This document shows, piece by piece, positions 24,127 to 34,072 of a stretch of DNA of 64,000 nucleotides. Source of the DNA: Heyndrickxia camelliae (GTDB lineage Bacteria > Bacillota > Bacilli > Bacillales > Bacillaceae_C); NCBI RefSeq assembly GCF_002844575.1, contig NZ_PIQO01000020.1, positions 1 to 64,000 on the forward strand, written 5' to 3'. How positions within the stretch are numbered: the stretch's first letter is position 1; every line of letters begins with the position of its first letter. Under the pieces are notes generated by a model that saw only the letters and a list, made by a program, of their open reading frames with translations, was not told where the DNA came from and made no database searches. Made by a program: the position numbers and the translations under genes.

Positions 24127-24140
24127 AAATCTTTACGTAC

Positions 24141-25514
24141 TTAATTAAACTTGTCAAACGCTAATTGCAATTGAACAAGAACTTGTTGTTTTCCTGTTCC
24201 TCCAAAACTGTCTCTTGCGTCTACTACATGTTTGGGTTGTAAAATAGTATAAATATCATCACTAAACATCGGACTAAATGATTTGTATTCTTCCATCGTC
24301 AAGTCTAATAAAAACTTTTGATGCTGTATGGCATATAAAACAATTTTCCCAATAATCTCATGGGCCTGACGAAAAGGAAGTCCTTTAGTCACTAAATAGT
24401 CAGCAATATCAGTGGCATTAGAAAAATCCTGTGAAACAGCTACATACATGTTATCACGGTTTACTTTCATTGTTTCTATCATCGGTGCTAATAAACTTAA
24501 TGAGCCCTCTAATGTTTCTACGGTATCAAACATGCCTTCCTTATCCTCTTGCATATCCTTGTTATAAGCGAGTGGCAACCCTTTTAGAACGGTCAACAGT
24601 CCCATTAAATTGCCATAAACTCTTCCTGTTTTGCCGCGCAAAAGCTCTGGAACGTCCGGATTTTTCTTTTGAGGCATGATGCTAGATCCAGTACAAAATG
24701 AGTCATCAAGTTCAATAAATTGAAATTCCTGGCTGGACCAGAGAATCAATTCTTCTGAGAGTCTTGATATATGTGTCATTAAAATAGAAGCAATGGATAA
24801 AAATTCCAAAATAAAATCACGGTCACTAACTGCATCTAGGCTATTCGGATAGATTTGCTTAAATTGCAGTAGTTCTGCAGTACGTTCCCGTTTAATTGGA
24901 AAAGTGGTTCCTGCTAATGCTCCAGCCCCAAGGGGCAGCCAATTAATTCTTTTTAGACTGTCCCTTAATCTTTCTTTATCTCTTTCCAACATCCAGAAAT
25001 ACGCTAGCAGATGATGGGCAAAAAGAATAGGCTGCGCCCTTTGAAGATGTGTGTAACCTGGCATAATTGTTTCCACATTAGCTTCTGCTTGACCTAGAAT
25101 GGATTTCTGAACCTCTTCCACCAATTTTATGATATCAACAGTTTTTCTTTTTAAATATATGTGCATATCTGTAGCCACTTGGTCATTACGGCTTCTCCCG
25201 GTGTGAAGCTTACCTGCCACTGGACCAATCTCATCATGCAACATTTTTTCGATATTCATATGAATATCTTCATGCTCGGTGGCGAACTCAACCTCACCGT
25301 TAACAATTTTCTTTTCAATTTTCTCTAGTCCTATTATGATGGCATCTGCATCTTCTAACGGAATGATACCACATTCGCCAAGCATTTGAACATGTGCCAG
25401 ACTTCCTTCAATATCCTCCAAGGCAAGTTTCTGATCAAAATGGATGGATGCGGTAAATTCATCCACTAATTTGTTTGTTTCCTTTGTAAAACGTCCGCCC
25501 CATAGCTTTTCCAT
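24141..25514 (-). CDS. argH: argininosuccinate lyase
   Basis: A 457-residue cytoplasmic enzyme of the fumarase/aspartase superfamily; it splits argininosuccinate into arginine and fumarate, the last step of arginine synthesis. The superfamily signature [12 protein letters not shown], with the catalytic Ser loop, is at about residue 280, and [12 protein letters not shown] and TPGYTHLQ-type blocks ([12 protein letters not shown]) are present. Full length. It lies 25 bases behind argG and is the last gene of the argGH unit. Confidence 0.96.
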   Translation of the reverse strand: MEKLWGGRFTKETNKLVDEFTASIHFDQKLALEDIEGSLAHVQMLGECGIIPLEDADAIIIGLEKIEKKIVNGEVEFATEHEDIHMNIEKMLHDEIGPVAGKLHTGRSRNDQVATDMHIYLKRKTVDIIKLVEEVQKSILGQAEANVETIMPGYTHLQRAQPILFAHHLLAYFWMLERDKERLRDSLKRINWLPLGAGALAGTTFPIKRERTAELLQFKQIYPNSLDAVSDRDFILEFLSIASILMTHISRLSEELILWSSQEFQFIELDDSFCTGSSIMPQKKNPDVPELLRGKTGRVYGNLMGLLTVLKGLPLAYNKDMQEDKEGMFDTVETLEGSLSLLAPMIETMKVNRDNMYVAVSQDFSNATDIADYLVTKGLPFRQAHEIIGKIVLYAIQHQKFLLDLTMEEYKSFSPMFSDDIYTILQPKHVVDARDSFGGTGKQQVLVQLQLAFDKFN

Positions 25515-25539
25515 TTCGTTCCTCCTAGGTATAATTGTT

Positions 25540-26772
25540 TCACTTTATAGGATGAGGGACCGGACCCTCAATCCCATTTTTCGTATGGACCTCTGCATAT
25601 ACTTTTGTTGGTAATCCCCATAGTTTGATAAAGCCAACTGCAGCGTTATGATCAAATAAGTCGCCTTTTGAATAAGTCGCTAATTCCTCATTATATAAAC
25701 TATTGTCAGATTTACGGCCGACGACTACATGATTTCCTTTATGAAGTTTAACACGAACTTTTCCCGTCACAGCTTTTTGTGTCTCATTCACAAATGCATC
25801 TAATGCAGATTTGATAGGTGAGTACCATAAACCTTCATAAAGAATTTTTGAAAAATGTTGATCAATTGTTGGTTTGAACTGTGTCACTTCTCTTGGCAAT
25901 GTTAAAAATTCAAGTTCTTTATGAGCATTAATTAATACTAGCGCTGCAGGGTTCTCATATACTTCACGGGATTTAATACCAACAAGGCGATTTTCAATAT
26001 GATCAATTCTGCCGATTCCGTGTTTTCCTGCGATTACATTTAATTGTTCTATTAAACTGACAAGATCTAACTTTTGATCATTTAGCGCAACTGGTTCACC
26101 GTTTACAAACGAGATTTCTAAATACTCTGGTTCATCTGGTGTTAATTCAATAGGATTCGTCCAATCGAAAGCTTCTTCCGGTGCCTCATTCCAAGGGTTT
26201 TCTAAAACACCTGCCTCACAAGCTCTTCCCCAAATATTTGCATCAATGGAAAACGGATTATCTAGATCAACAGGTATCGGAATCCCTTTTTCTTCTGCAT
26301 AAGCAATTTCCTCATCGCGTGTCATTCCCCATTCACGAACGGGTGCCACTACTTTCAATGATGGATTAAGAGCTTGAATAGAAACTTCAAAACGTACTTG
26401 GTCATTCCCTTTTCCCGTACATCCGTGTGCGACGGCTACCGCTCCTTCCTGTTCTGCAACATCTACAAGAAGTTTGGAGATTAACGGCCGGCTTAATGCA
26501 GATGATAAAGGGTATTTTCCTTCATAAAGCGCATTTGCTTTTAATGCTGGCAATATATATTCTTTTGCAAGTAATTCCTTTGCATCAACCATAATTGCTT
26601 TAATGGCTCCAACATTTAATGCCTTTTGACGAATGGCTTCCAGATCTTTTCCTTCCCCGACATCAATACCAAGGGCAATAACATCATAATTATATTTTTC
26701 CTGCAGCCATTTTATGGATACAGAAGTATCTAATCCACCGGAATAAGCTAAGACAATTTTCTCCTTGCTCAT
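25540..26772 (-). CDS. argG: argininosuccinate synthase
   Basis: About 410 residues. It joins citrulline and aspartate using ATP to make argininosuccinate. The PP-loop nucleotide site [15 protein letters not shown] is at the N-terminus, and later blocks ([25 protein letters not shown]) are conserved. The frame opens at 26838, but the ATG at 26772, following AAGGGAGAG, is the proper start and gives the family's usual N-terminus [13 protein letters not shown]. It is separated from argF by 81 bases that contain their own promoter and ARG box, so argGH can be expressed apart from the upstream block. Confidence 0.96.
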   Translation of the reverse strand: MSKEKIVLAYSGGLDTSVSIKWLQEKYNYDVIALGIDVGEGKDLEAIRQKALNVGAIKAIMVDAKELLAKEYILPALKANALYEGKYPLSSALSRPLISKLLVDVAEQEGAVAVAHGCTGKGNDQVRFEVSIQALNPSLKVVAPVREWGMTRDEEIAYAEEKGIPIPVDLDNPFSIDANIWGRACEAGVLENPWNEAPEEAFDWTNPIELTPDEPEYLEISFVNGEPVALNDQKLDLVSLIEQLNVIAGKHGIGRIDHIENRLVGIKSREVYENPAALVLINAHKELEFLTLPREVTQFKPTIDQHFSKILYEGLWYSPIKSALDAFVNETQKAVTGKVRVKLHKGNHVVVGRKSDNSLYNEELATYSKGDLFDHNAAVGFIKLWGLPTKVYAEVHTKNGIEGPVPHPIK

Positions 26773-26806
26773 TTTCATCTCTCCCTTACAATCTTTAACA
26801 TGTATA

Positions 26807-26835
26807 AATATATAACAATATGAATTTTTATGCAA
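26807..26835 (-). promoter_or_regulatory. argG promoter
   Basis: On the minus strand TTGCAT (26835-26830), 17-base spacer, TATATT (26812-26807), about 35 bases before the argG start. The spacer overlaps the ARG box. Confidence 0.6.
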
Positions 26836-26836
26836 C
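26819..26836 (-). promoter_or_regulatory. ARG box (ArgR/AhrC operator) at argG
   Basis: GTTGCATAAAAATTCATA on the minus strand matches the ARG-box consensus TNTGAATWWWWATTCANW at 16 of 18 positions (two deviations: G for T and C for A). Being inside the promoter, it should repress when arginine is plentiful. The arginine regulator gene itself is not in the window. Confidence 0.65.
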
Positions 26837-26853
26837 ACGTTTAAAAAAATATA

Positions 26854-27825
26854 CTATGATAATAGCAATTTCAAAATAGCTTTCTGGGCGTGGAGACGAT
26901 TTTCAGCTTCATCAAAAACAACAGAATGAGACCCATCAATAATACTTGCGGATACTTCTTCGCCGCGATGTGCCGGCAAACAGTGCATAAAGATAAAATC
27001 TTTTTTTGCAAGTTTGCAATTTTCTTCATTCACTTGATATGGAGTAAATACTTTTATCCTTTCAGATGCTTCTTCCTCATTCCCCATGCTGGTCCAAACA
27101 TCCGTAATGACCACATCTGCATCCTTTAGCATTTCAGCAAGGTTCTCACTTTTTTCTAATAATAGACCACTTGCGTTTGCATCCTTCATAGCTTTCAGAT
27201 AAATTTGTTCATTCGGCTCATATCCTTTTGGGCATGCAATGGAAACATGCATTCCTACCTTTATGGCTCCTTCTATTAAGGAGTGACACATATTGTTATT
27301 GCCATCCCCAACATAACACATCTTCAGACCAGACAATTTCCCTTTCTTTTCTAAAATAGTTAAAAGGTCTGCTAATACTTGTGTCGGATGATGCAAATCA
27401 GTCAATCCATTAATAACTGGGACAGAAGCATGTTTGGCAAATTCCTCTACTACTTCATGTCTGTAAGTTCGAATCATTAGAGCATCCACGTATCTGGATA
27501 GGACCTTTGCTGTGTCGTGAATGGTTTCCCCTCTACCTAACTGGATATCTTTTGAATTCAAAAAGATTGCATTACCACCTAATTGAAGCATCCCTACTTC
27601 AAATGATACCCTAGTTCTAGTGGAGGACTTTTCAAAAATCATTCCCAATACCTTTCCTTTTAAATAAGGAATATTCTTACCAGCTTTGGTCATCTTTTTT
27701 AACTCTATTGATTCCTTTAATAGTCCATGAATTTCTTTACTCGAGAACTCTCCTAATGTTAAAAAATCCTTACGATCTATATTGTATTTTTCACCATTAT
27801 TTATATTTATCGCTAAATTAGACAT
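26854..27825 (-). CDS. argF: ornithine carbamoyltransferase
   Basis: About 323 residues. It makes citrulline from ornithine and carbamoyl phosphate. The carbamoyl phosphate motif S-x-R-T-R is in EKSSTRTRVSFEVG, the ornithine site DVWTSMGNEEE and the catalytic Cys in MHCLPAHRGEEVS. The start is taken at 27825, behind AAAGGGGAGAGG; the frame begins 24 bases earlier inside the carB stop region. It lies 13 bases behind carB, completing the argCJBD-carAB-argF order known from B. subtilis. Confidence 0.96.
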   Translation of the reverse strand: MSNLAININNGEKYNIDRKDFLTLGEFSSKEIHGLLKESIELKKMTKAGKNIPYLKGKVLGMIFEKSSTRTRVSFEVGMLQLGGNAIFLNSKDIQLGRGETIHDTAKVLSRYVDALMIRTYRHEVVEEFAKHASVPVINGLTDLHHPTQVLADLLTILEKKGKLSGLKMCYVGDGNNNMCHSLIEGAIKVGMHVSIACPKGYEPNEQIYLKAMKDANASGLLLEKSENLAEMLKDADVVITDVWTSMGNEEEASERIKVFTPYQVNEENCKLAKKDFIFMHCLPAHRGEEVSASIIDGSHSVVFDEAENRLHAQKAILKLLLS

Positions 27826-27838
27826 GTACCTCTCCCCT

Positions 27839-30800
27839 TTATTTATCAAGTACTAATATCCGCTGATAGTCGTTCAGTGCCTGGATGTGTTTTATTTTAT
27901 CTTTTTGTAAAAAGGTCAAGACTGCAAATGTATCGACAGAAGTAAACAAAGGAATGTCATGAAGAATTGCTAACTCTCGCAACTGAAATCCTGTTGTATG
28001 CTTCCTTCCCCCAACCGTTGGGATAATAATAGCAGCTGCGATATGCTTTTCCTTTAACACAGTTTCCACTTCATCCCTGGTCTTGATTATTTGCATGACT
28101 GTCATTCCATTATCCTGTAAAAACTCTGCGGTACCAGTAGTAGCAATGATTTTTATTCCTTGATTGTACAAATTTTTAAATAACGGTAGCATCTTACTTT
28201 TTTCTCTATCAACAATAGAACAGAATATAATCGATTCCTTTTTAATAGGATTTTTCATTACTTTCCAACATGCCTCTGCAAATGTATTCCCTAACCCTAA
28301 TACTTCTCCTGTAGAGCGCATTTCTGGTCCGATTACAGGATCTACATCCTTTAACTTACTAGAGGAAAAAATCGGTAATTTCACTGCAACAAGTTCAGGT
28401 TCTGCAGCAAGCCCCGTATGTTGAAGAGATTGCCCAAGTTGCACACGGATGGATTGTTCCACCATTGGAATTCCAGTTACCTTACTTAATATTGGTACAG
28501 TTCGGGATGCTCTTGGATTCACTTCTAATACATATACTTTTTCTTTGTGAATAACATATTGAATATTCGCTGATCCAATTATCTCTGCTTTACAACAAAT
28601 TTTTCTTGCGTATTCTACTAAACATTTTATTTGAGCTTCCGTTAGGGTTTGCGGTGGATATACAGCAATGCTGTCCCCTGAATGGACACCCGCCTTCTCA
28701 ATATGCTCAAAAATGCCTGGAATAAATATTTCATTTCCATCACTGATACAATCCAGCTCACATTCTAATCCAGGAATATATTGATCCACCATTAGGGGCC
28801 ATGCGCGCTTATCTAAGTTCTGGAGGGAGAGAATATATTCCTCTAAATCCGCTTTTTTATAGATTATTCTCATATACTGTCCGCCGATTACATAAGAAGG
28901 GCGCACGAGTACGGGAAATCCCAACGCTTCTGCTGCTTCTAAAACCATCTCTTTATCGGAAGCTATCTCTCCTTTAATATGTGGAATATTTAAGTTTGAT
29001 AATAATTGATAAAATAACCTTCTATCCTCTAATAGGTCTATCTTATCAATACTTGTTCCAAACAGTTTTACACCTTCCTTTGTTAAATCATTTGCTAAAT
29101 TTATCGCTGTCTGCCCACCAAATTGGATAAATACCCCTTCTGCCTTTTCTTTTTCAATAATCGCAAGGATATCTTCCACTGTCGTTGGTTCGAAATATAA
29201 ACGATCTGCTACGGAAAAATCCGTGCTTACTGTTTCCGGATTATTGTTTATCACAATAGTTCCAAATCCAAGCTTTTTCAAAGCCTTTACGGCATGAACA
29301 GATGCATAATCAAATTCAATTCCCTGCCCAATCCTAATTGGTCCGGAACCGATAATAATAGCTTTTTTACGATTTGTCGTTTCTACTTCATCGAAACCAT
29401 TCCAAGTAGAATAGTAGTAAGGAGTTACAGCCTCAAATTCAGCGGCACATGTATCTACCTGTTTATAGACTGGTTTCAGATTCCATTTACTTCTTTTTGA
29501 TCGAACATCCTGTTCTGTACATTGTAAAAGCTCGGATAAACGAACATCACTTATATTCATTTGTTTTGCTTTTTTCATTAGGGTAGATGATATGGTATCA
29601 ATGGAATATTCTTTTAACACGGCTTCAAATTGAACCATTCCTTGCAACTTTTTTAAAAACCATTGATCAATAAGAGTTAATTGATGAATTTCATCGACTG
29701 TCATCCCGTTTCTCATTGCTTCTGCTATTGCAAATAACCTTACATCCGTTGCTTCTTCCATATGTTTTTTTAATTGGTCATTAGAAACACCAGTAAACAT
29801 TCCATGGCTTAGACCAAAAAGCTTCATCTCTAAAGAACGTATTCCCTTATTTAAAGCACCTTCAAAAGTACGGTCAATAGCCATCGTTTCTCCTGTGGCC
29901 TTCATTTGTGTTCCTAATTTTCTATTACCGTCAAGGAACTTATCAAAAGGAAAACGTGGTAATTTCAAGACAATATAATCTAAAGCTGGTTCGAAGGCTG
30001 CAAATGTATTTCCCGTTACCGGATTTAGAATCTCGTCTAAATGATAGCCAATCGCACACTTTGTTGCGATTCTAGCAATCGGGTAGCCAGTTGCTTTTGA
30101 CGCTAATGCAGATGATCTGCTTACCCGTGGATTTACTTCAATTACATAATATTGGTTCGAGATAGGATCTAAAGCAAATTGAATATTACAGCCACCTATG
30201 ATTCCTAGCGCACGGATAATTTTTATAGATGCATTTCGAAGAATTTGGTATTGCTCATCCGATAATGTTTGGGAAGGAGCAACGACAATTGAATCTCCTG
30301 TATGAACCCCAACTGGATCTAGATTTTCCATATTGCACACGATAATACAAGTATCATTTGCATCCCTAATGACTTCATATTCAACTTCCTTCCAACCCTT
30401 AATGCTTTTTTCAATTAGCACTTGATGGATTGGGCTACTATTCAGGCCTTTTTGTAAAACGTTTTCCAACTCTTGATCATTGCTTGCAAAACCGCCACCG
30501 GCACCGCCAAGAGTGTAGGCGGGACGGATAATCAGCGGGTAACCAACCTCCTGGGAGAAATCCTTCCCTTCCTCGATCGTATGAATAATTTTTGACTGTG
30601 GTATTGGTTCCTGAATTTCCTCCATTAATCGTTTAAATTGATCACGATCCTCGCCTTTTTGAATCGATTCCACCGGAGTTCCTAATAGCTTAACATTATA
30701 TTTCTCCAGAATTCGTTTTTCATAGAGCTGAACCGTTAGATTTAACCCTGTTTGCCCGCCTAACGTTCCAATCATACCTTGCGGCTTTTCCCTTTTTAAG

Positions 30801-31030
30801 ATTTCTTCAATTGTTTCAATGGTCATTGGCTCAATATAAATTCTATCGGCAATCGATTCATCCGTCATAATAGTTGCAGGATTACTGTTCAATAATACAA
30901 CCTCAATCCCTTCCTCTTTTAATGCCAAACAGGCTTGCGTCCCAGCATAATCAAATTCTGCGGCCTGCCCTATGACAATGGGGCCAGAACCAATGACCAG
31001 CACTTTTTTTATTTCTTTATTGTATGGCAT
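27839..31030 (-). CDS. carB: carbamoyl phosphate synthase large subunit (arginine-type)
   Basis: About 1,063 residues. With CarA it makes carbamoyl phosphate from bicarbonate, glutamine nitrogen and two ATP. Two homologous halves each carry an ATP-grasp domain: SGPIVIGQAAEFDYAGTQAC in the first, SGPIRIGQGIEFDYASVHA in the second. A C-terminal MGS-like regulatory domain ends the protein. Start at 31030 (GGGAG site), eight codons into the open frame. No frameshift over 3.2 kb. Its position inside the arg operon marks it as the arginine-specific enzyme; a pyrimidine copy probably lies elsewhere. Confidence 0.97.
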   Translation of the reverse strand: MPYNKEIKKVLVIGSGPIVIGQAAEFDYAGTQACLALKEEGIEVVLLNSNPATIMTDESIADRIYIEPMTIETIEEILKREKPQGMIGTLGGQTGLNLTVQLYEKRILEKYNVKLLGTPVESIQKGEDRDQFKRLMEEIQEPIPQSKIIHTIEEGKDFSQEVGYPLIIRPAYTLGGAGGGFASNDQELENVLQKGLNSSPIHQVLIEKSIKGWKEVEYEVIRDANDTCIIVCNMENLDPVGVHTGDSIVVAPSQTLSDEQYQILRNASIKIIRALGIIGGCNIQFALDPISNQYYVIEVNPRVSRSSALASKATGYPIARIATKCAIGYHLDEILNPVTGNTFAAFEPALDYIVLKLPRFPFDKFLDGNRKLGTQMKATGETMAIDRTFEGALNKGIRSLEMKLFGLSHGMFTGVSNDQLKKHMEEATDVRLFAIAEAMRNGMTVDEIHQLTLIDQWFLKKLQGMVQFEAVLKEYSIDTISSTLMKKAKQMNISDVRLSELLQCTEQDVRSKRSKWNLKPVYKQVDTCAAEFEAVTPYYYSTWNGFDEVETTNRKKAIIIGSGPIRIGQGIEFDYASVHAVKALKKLGFGTIVINNNPETVSTDFSVADRLYFEPTTVEDILAIIEKEKAEGVFIQFGGQTAINLANDLTKEGVKLFGTSIDKIDLLEDRRLFYQLLSNLNIPHIKGEIASDKEMVLEAAEALGFPVLVRPSYVIGGQYMRIIYKKADLEEYILSLQNLDKRAWPLMVDQYIPGLECELDCISDGNEIFIPGIFEHIEKAGVHSGDSIAVYPPQTLTEAQIKCLVEYARKICCKAEIIGSANIQYVIHKEKVYVLEVNPRASRTVPILSKVTGIPMVEQSIRVQLGQSLQHTGLAAEPELVAVKLPIFSSSKLKDVDPVIGPEMRSTGEVLGLGNTFAEACWKVMKNPIKKESIIFCSIVDREKSKMLPLFKNLYNQGIKIIATTGTAEFLQDNGMTVMQIIKTRDEVETVLKEKHIAAAIIIPTVGGRKHTTGFQLRELAILHDIPLFTSVDTFAVLTFLQKDKIKHIQALNDYQRILVLDK

Positions 31031-32096
31031 ATGACAAAACTCCCGTTGTTTCATTTAGAATTTGTATGAAATCATCAAAGATATGTTCCGTATCTTGAGG
31101 TCCTGGATGCGCTTCAGGGTGAAATTGAACGGTTTGAATCGGTAATGTAACGTGACTAAGACCTTCGACGGTGCCATCATTTACATGGCGATACGTGATG
31201 TTAAATAATTTTTCATCTATTGTGTCATCCTTTACAACATAACCATGATTTTGGGAGGTTATCATTACCTTCCCAGTCTTTAAATCTTTTACTGGATGAT
31301 TAGCTCCCCTATGTCCATATGGCAGTTTTTTCGTTTGCGAACCATACGCTAAAGCAATTAATTGATGGCCTAAACAAATGCCAAGCGTCGGATAAGCAGC
31401 ACTAATTTTTTTAATTTCCGGTAGCCATTTTTTTAATGCGATTGGATTCCCAGGACCATTGCTTAAAACAACACCAGCCGGGTTCATCTTTTCTATTTGC
31501 ATAAAGGAAAAATGATAAGGAACAACTGACACTTTGCATTTTCGCTTTAACAAATAGGTCAATATAGACTTCTTACATCCAAAATCCATTAGAACAATAT
31601 GCGGACCATCGTTTTCATAGGTCATTACGCTTTTGGTCGATACCTCCCCTATATAAAAGGGTTCCGATATTTTTGGGAAAAGGATATTTTTAGTTTTTGA
31701 AATAATACCTTTAATCGTACCGCGCTTGCGAATCGTTTTCACCAGTTCTCTTGTGTCCACACCTGTTAAAAACGGCAGCCCCTTTTTTTCGAGGATTTCC
31801 GCCACTGTGCTGTCTGATTTATAATGATTAGGCACTTCTGATATTTCACTCGTTACAATTCCTTTTGCATAATAATCATTACTTTCCTGATCAAATGAGT
31901 TCATTCCGTAATTACCAATTAACGGGTAGCAAAATACAATGATTTGACCGGCATAGGAGGGATCCGTCATTATTTCCTGATAACCAGTCATACTCGTATT
32001 AAACACAACTTCACCAATAATGTCCTCTGCTGTATGACCATATAACTGGCCGGGGAAAATTTCACCCGTTTCTAAGATGAGATATCCATTTTCCAA
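31017..32096 (-). CDS. carA: carbamoyl phosphate synthase small subunit (glutamine amidotransferase)
   Basis: About 359 residues. It hydrolyses glutamine and passes ammonia to CarB. The class I amidotransferase triad shows in LGICLGHQLIALAYG (Cys) and VQFHPEAHPGP (His-Glu). The N-terminal CPSase domain (LFNTSMTGYQEIMTDPSYAG-like block) is intact. I take the TTG at 32096 as start: it has GGAGAG at the right distance and falls two bases after the argD stop, while the longer frame would overlap argD by 37 bases. It overlaps the carB start by 14 bases. Confidence 0.95.
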   Translation of the reverse strand: MENGYLILETGEIFPGQLYGHTAEDIIGEVVFNTSMTGYQEIMTDPSYAGQIIVFCYPLIGNYGMNSFDQESNDYYAKGIVTSEISEVPNHYKSDSTVAEILEKKGLPFLTGVDTRELVKTIRKRGTIKGIISKTKNILFPKISEPFYIGEVSTKSVMTYENDGPHIVLMDFGCKKSILTYLLKRKCKVSVVPYHFSFMQIEKMNPAGVVLSNGPGNPIALKKWLPEIKKISAAYPTLGICLGHQLIALAYGSQTKKLPYGHRGANHPVKDLKTGKVMITSQNHGYVVKDDTIDEKLFNITYRHVNDGTVEGLSHVTLPIQTVQFHPEAHPGPQDTEHIFDDFIQILNETTGVLSYAIQ

Positions 32097-32098
32097 TC

Positions 32099-33271
32099 TT
32101 ATCTCTCCATTTTCAATAGAATTTTTTTGAAGCATTTAAGAAAAAGATCGATTTCTTCTTTAGTGACTGTTAAAGGAGGCAATAATCGAACGACGTTTTC
32201 TCCCGCTGTCAAAATCAGTATTCCTTCCTCTCTTGCTAACTGCACAATATTATTGGCATTCTCTATTACCAAACCAATTAACAGACCCTTTCCACGGACT
32301 TCTTTAATTTGAGGGCAGTGAGATTGCAGCTTTTCCAATTCTGATAAGATGTACTTACTCTGAATTTGACTATGTTGCAGAATATGATTTGCAAGAATAT
32401 AGCGAACTGTTGTTAGTCCAGCCGTTGCAGCAAGAGGATTGCCACCAAAGGTGCTCCCATGTGTTCCAGGTCCAAATACTCTCGCTACATGTTCCTTTGC
32501 AAGCATAGCTCCAATGGGAAATCCCGATCCTAACCCTTTTGCCAATGTTATAATATCAGGTTCAAAATTATATTGTTCATAAGCAAATAGTGTCCCGGTT
32601 CTTCCTATTCCTGTTTGTACCTCATCAATAATTAGAAGAATATTTTGACTCTTACAGATAGTATCAAGTTTTTGTATCCATTCCTTATCAGCCGGTATTA
32701 CTCCGCCTTCCCCTTGAACCAATTCAAGCATTACTGCTGCTGGTGTTCTGTTCTTAACATATTCCAATGATGAGAAATCATTATATGGAAGATAAGTAAA
32801 ACCTTGCAATAAAGGTTCAAAACCATTTTGAATTTTCTCTTGACCCGTAGCGGAGAGAGTAGCCATCGTTCTTCCATGAAAGGATTGTTTAAAGGTAACA
32901 ATTTCTGGTTCCTTCATATTATTAATTTGATTAGCATAAAGACGTGCTAATTTAATCGCAGCCTCGTTTGCCTCTGCTCCACTATTGCAGAAAAACGCCT
33001 CATCAAAACAACTATTCTCTACCAAAATATGTGCTAAGTCTTCTTGGACTTGTATTTGATACAGGTTCGAGCAATGCCATAATTGATCAAGCTGTTGAAT
33101 AAGAGCATTTTTTACTGCCTCTGGTGTATGGCCGAGATTACATGTTGCTATTCCCGAAGTAAAGTCTAAATATTGGTTACCATTTTCATCCCATACGAAA
33201 CTGCCATTTCCTTTTGCAATCGAAATCGGCGCCCGCTTATACGTACTCATCAATGAGGATGTTTTAAGCAT
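32099..33271 (-). CDS. argD: acetylornithine aminotransferase
   Basis: A 390-residue PLP enzyme converting N-acetylglutamate semialdehyde to N-acetylornithine. The PLP Lys lies in ITLAKGLGSGFPIGAM, the cofactor Asp in ILLIIDEVQTGIGRTG, and the phosphate-binding loop in FCNSGAEANEAAIKLA. It starts inside the last codons of argB (8-base overlap; GGAGGAATT site), showing tight coupling. Confidence 0.96.
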   Translation of the reverse strand: MLKTSSLMSTYKRAPISIAKGNGSFVWDENGNQYLDFTSGIATCNLGHTPEAVKNALIQQLDQLWHCSNLYQIQVQEDLAHILVENSCFDEAFFCNSGAEANEAAIKLARLYANQINNMKEPEIVTFKQSFHGRTMATLSATGQEKIQNGFEPLLQGFTYLPYNDFSSLEYVKNRTPAAVMLELVQGEGGVIPADKEWIQKLDTICKSQNILLIIDEVQTGIGRTGTLFAYEQYNFEPDIITLAKGLGSGFPIGAMLAKEHVARVFGPGTHGSTFGGNPLAATAGLTTVRYILANHILQHSQIQSKYILSELEKLQSHCPQIKEVRGKGLLIGLVIENANNIVQLAREEGILILTAGENVVRLLPPLTVTKEEIDLFLKCFKKILLKMER

Positions 33272-34055
33272 CTACAAATTCCTCCTCCAAACGAACTAAA
33301 GTTCCAATCGGTTCATTCCTTACATATTTGATTAAATTATCTTCCTCCAACCCATTCATAATGACGACTTCCTTAACTCCCTGTTGGATACAAGCCACTG
33401 CTGCTTTCACCTTTGGTACCATTCCTCCATGAATGATGCCAGTATTGATATATCCATCTATTTCTTTTTTGGTAATCTTCGGAATTACGTTCCCTTCCTT
33501 CATAACACCTGGAACATCGGTAACCATGCAAATTGGTGCATGATAGGCTTTGGATAATGCTGCTGCTGCTTCATCTGCATTGATATTAAGCGGTTTATTT
33601 GTTTCGTCCACTGCCACTGGAGAAATAACTGGAATATAAGATTGACATAGCAATAAATCTAATAAACTATTATTCACTGAAACGATTTCTCCGACCAAAC
33701 CCACCTTTTGATGGTCATCTACCAACTTTGCCTGCAATAACTTTCCATCGCACCCACTCAGCCCAATCCCCTTGGCACCTGCCGATAAAAGATTCCTAAC
33801 TATTTGTTTATTGGCAGTACCTGAAAGCACCATTTCCACCACTTCTATTACAGATTCATTTGTTACTCGTAGGCCCTCGATAAATTTGGACTCAATCTGT
33901 AATTTTTCCAGCAGCGTTGTAACCTGAGGTCCCCCACCATGTACAATTATTGGATTTATATGAAATTCTGTTTTTAAAGCAGCTATATTTCTATAAAAAG
34001 AATCCGGCAACTTATCTGTTATGCTTCCTCCACATTTAATAATTAGATAACTCAA
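33264..34055 (-). CDS. argB: acetylglutamate kinase
   Basis: A 263-residue amino acid kinase that phosphorylates N-acetylglutamate. Motifs: IIKCGGSITDKL, PIIVHGGGPQV, GLRVTN and the C-terminal NINADEAAAAL and GMVPKVKAA. It starts at TTG (34053-34055) behind GGGGGAATG. The N-terminal arginine-feedback helix found in some longer enzymes is absent, so feedback control by arginine is unlikely. Between argJ (17 bases away) and argD (overlap). Confidence 0.95.
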   Translation of the reverse strand: MSYLIIKCGGSITDKLPDSFYRNIAALKTEFHINPIIVHGGGPQVTTLLEKLQIESKFIEGLRVTNESVIEVVEMVLSGTANKQIVRNLLSAGAKGIGLSGCDGKLLQAKLVDDHQKVGLVGEIVSVNNSLLDLLLCQSYIPVISPVAVDETNKPLNINADEAAAALSKAYHAPICMVTDVPGVMKEGNVIPKITKKEIDGYINTGIIHGGMVPKVKAAVACIQQGVKEVVIMNGLEEDNLIKYVRNEPIGTLVRLEEEFVDA

Positions 34056-34072
34056 CTAACATTCCCCCAACT

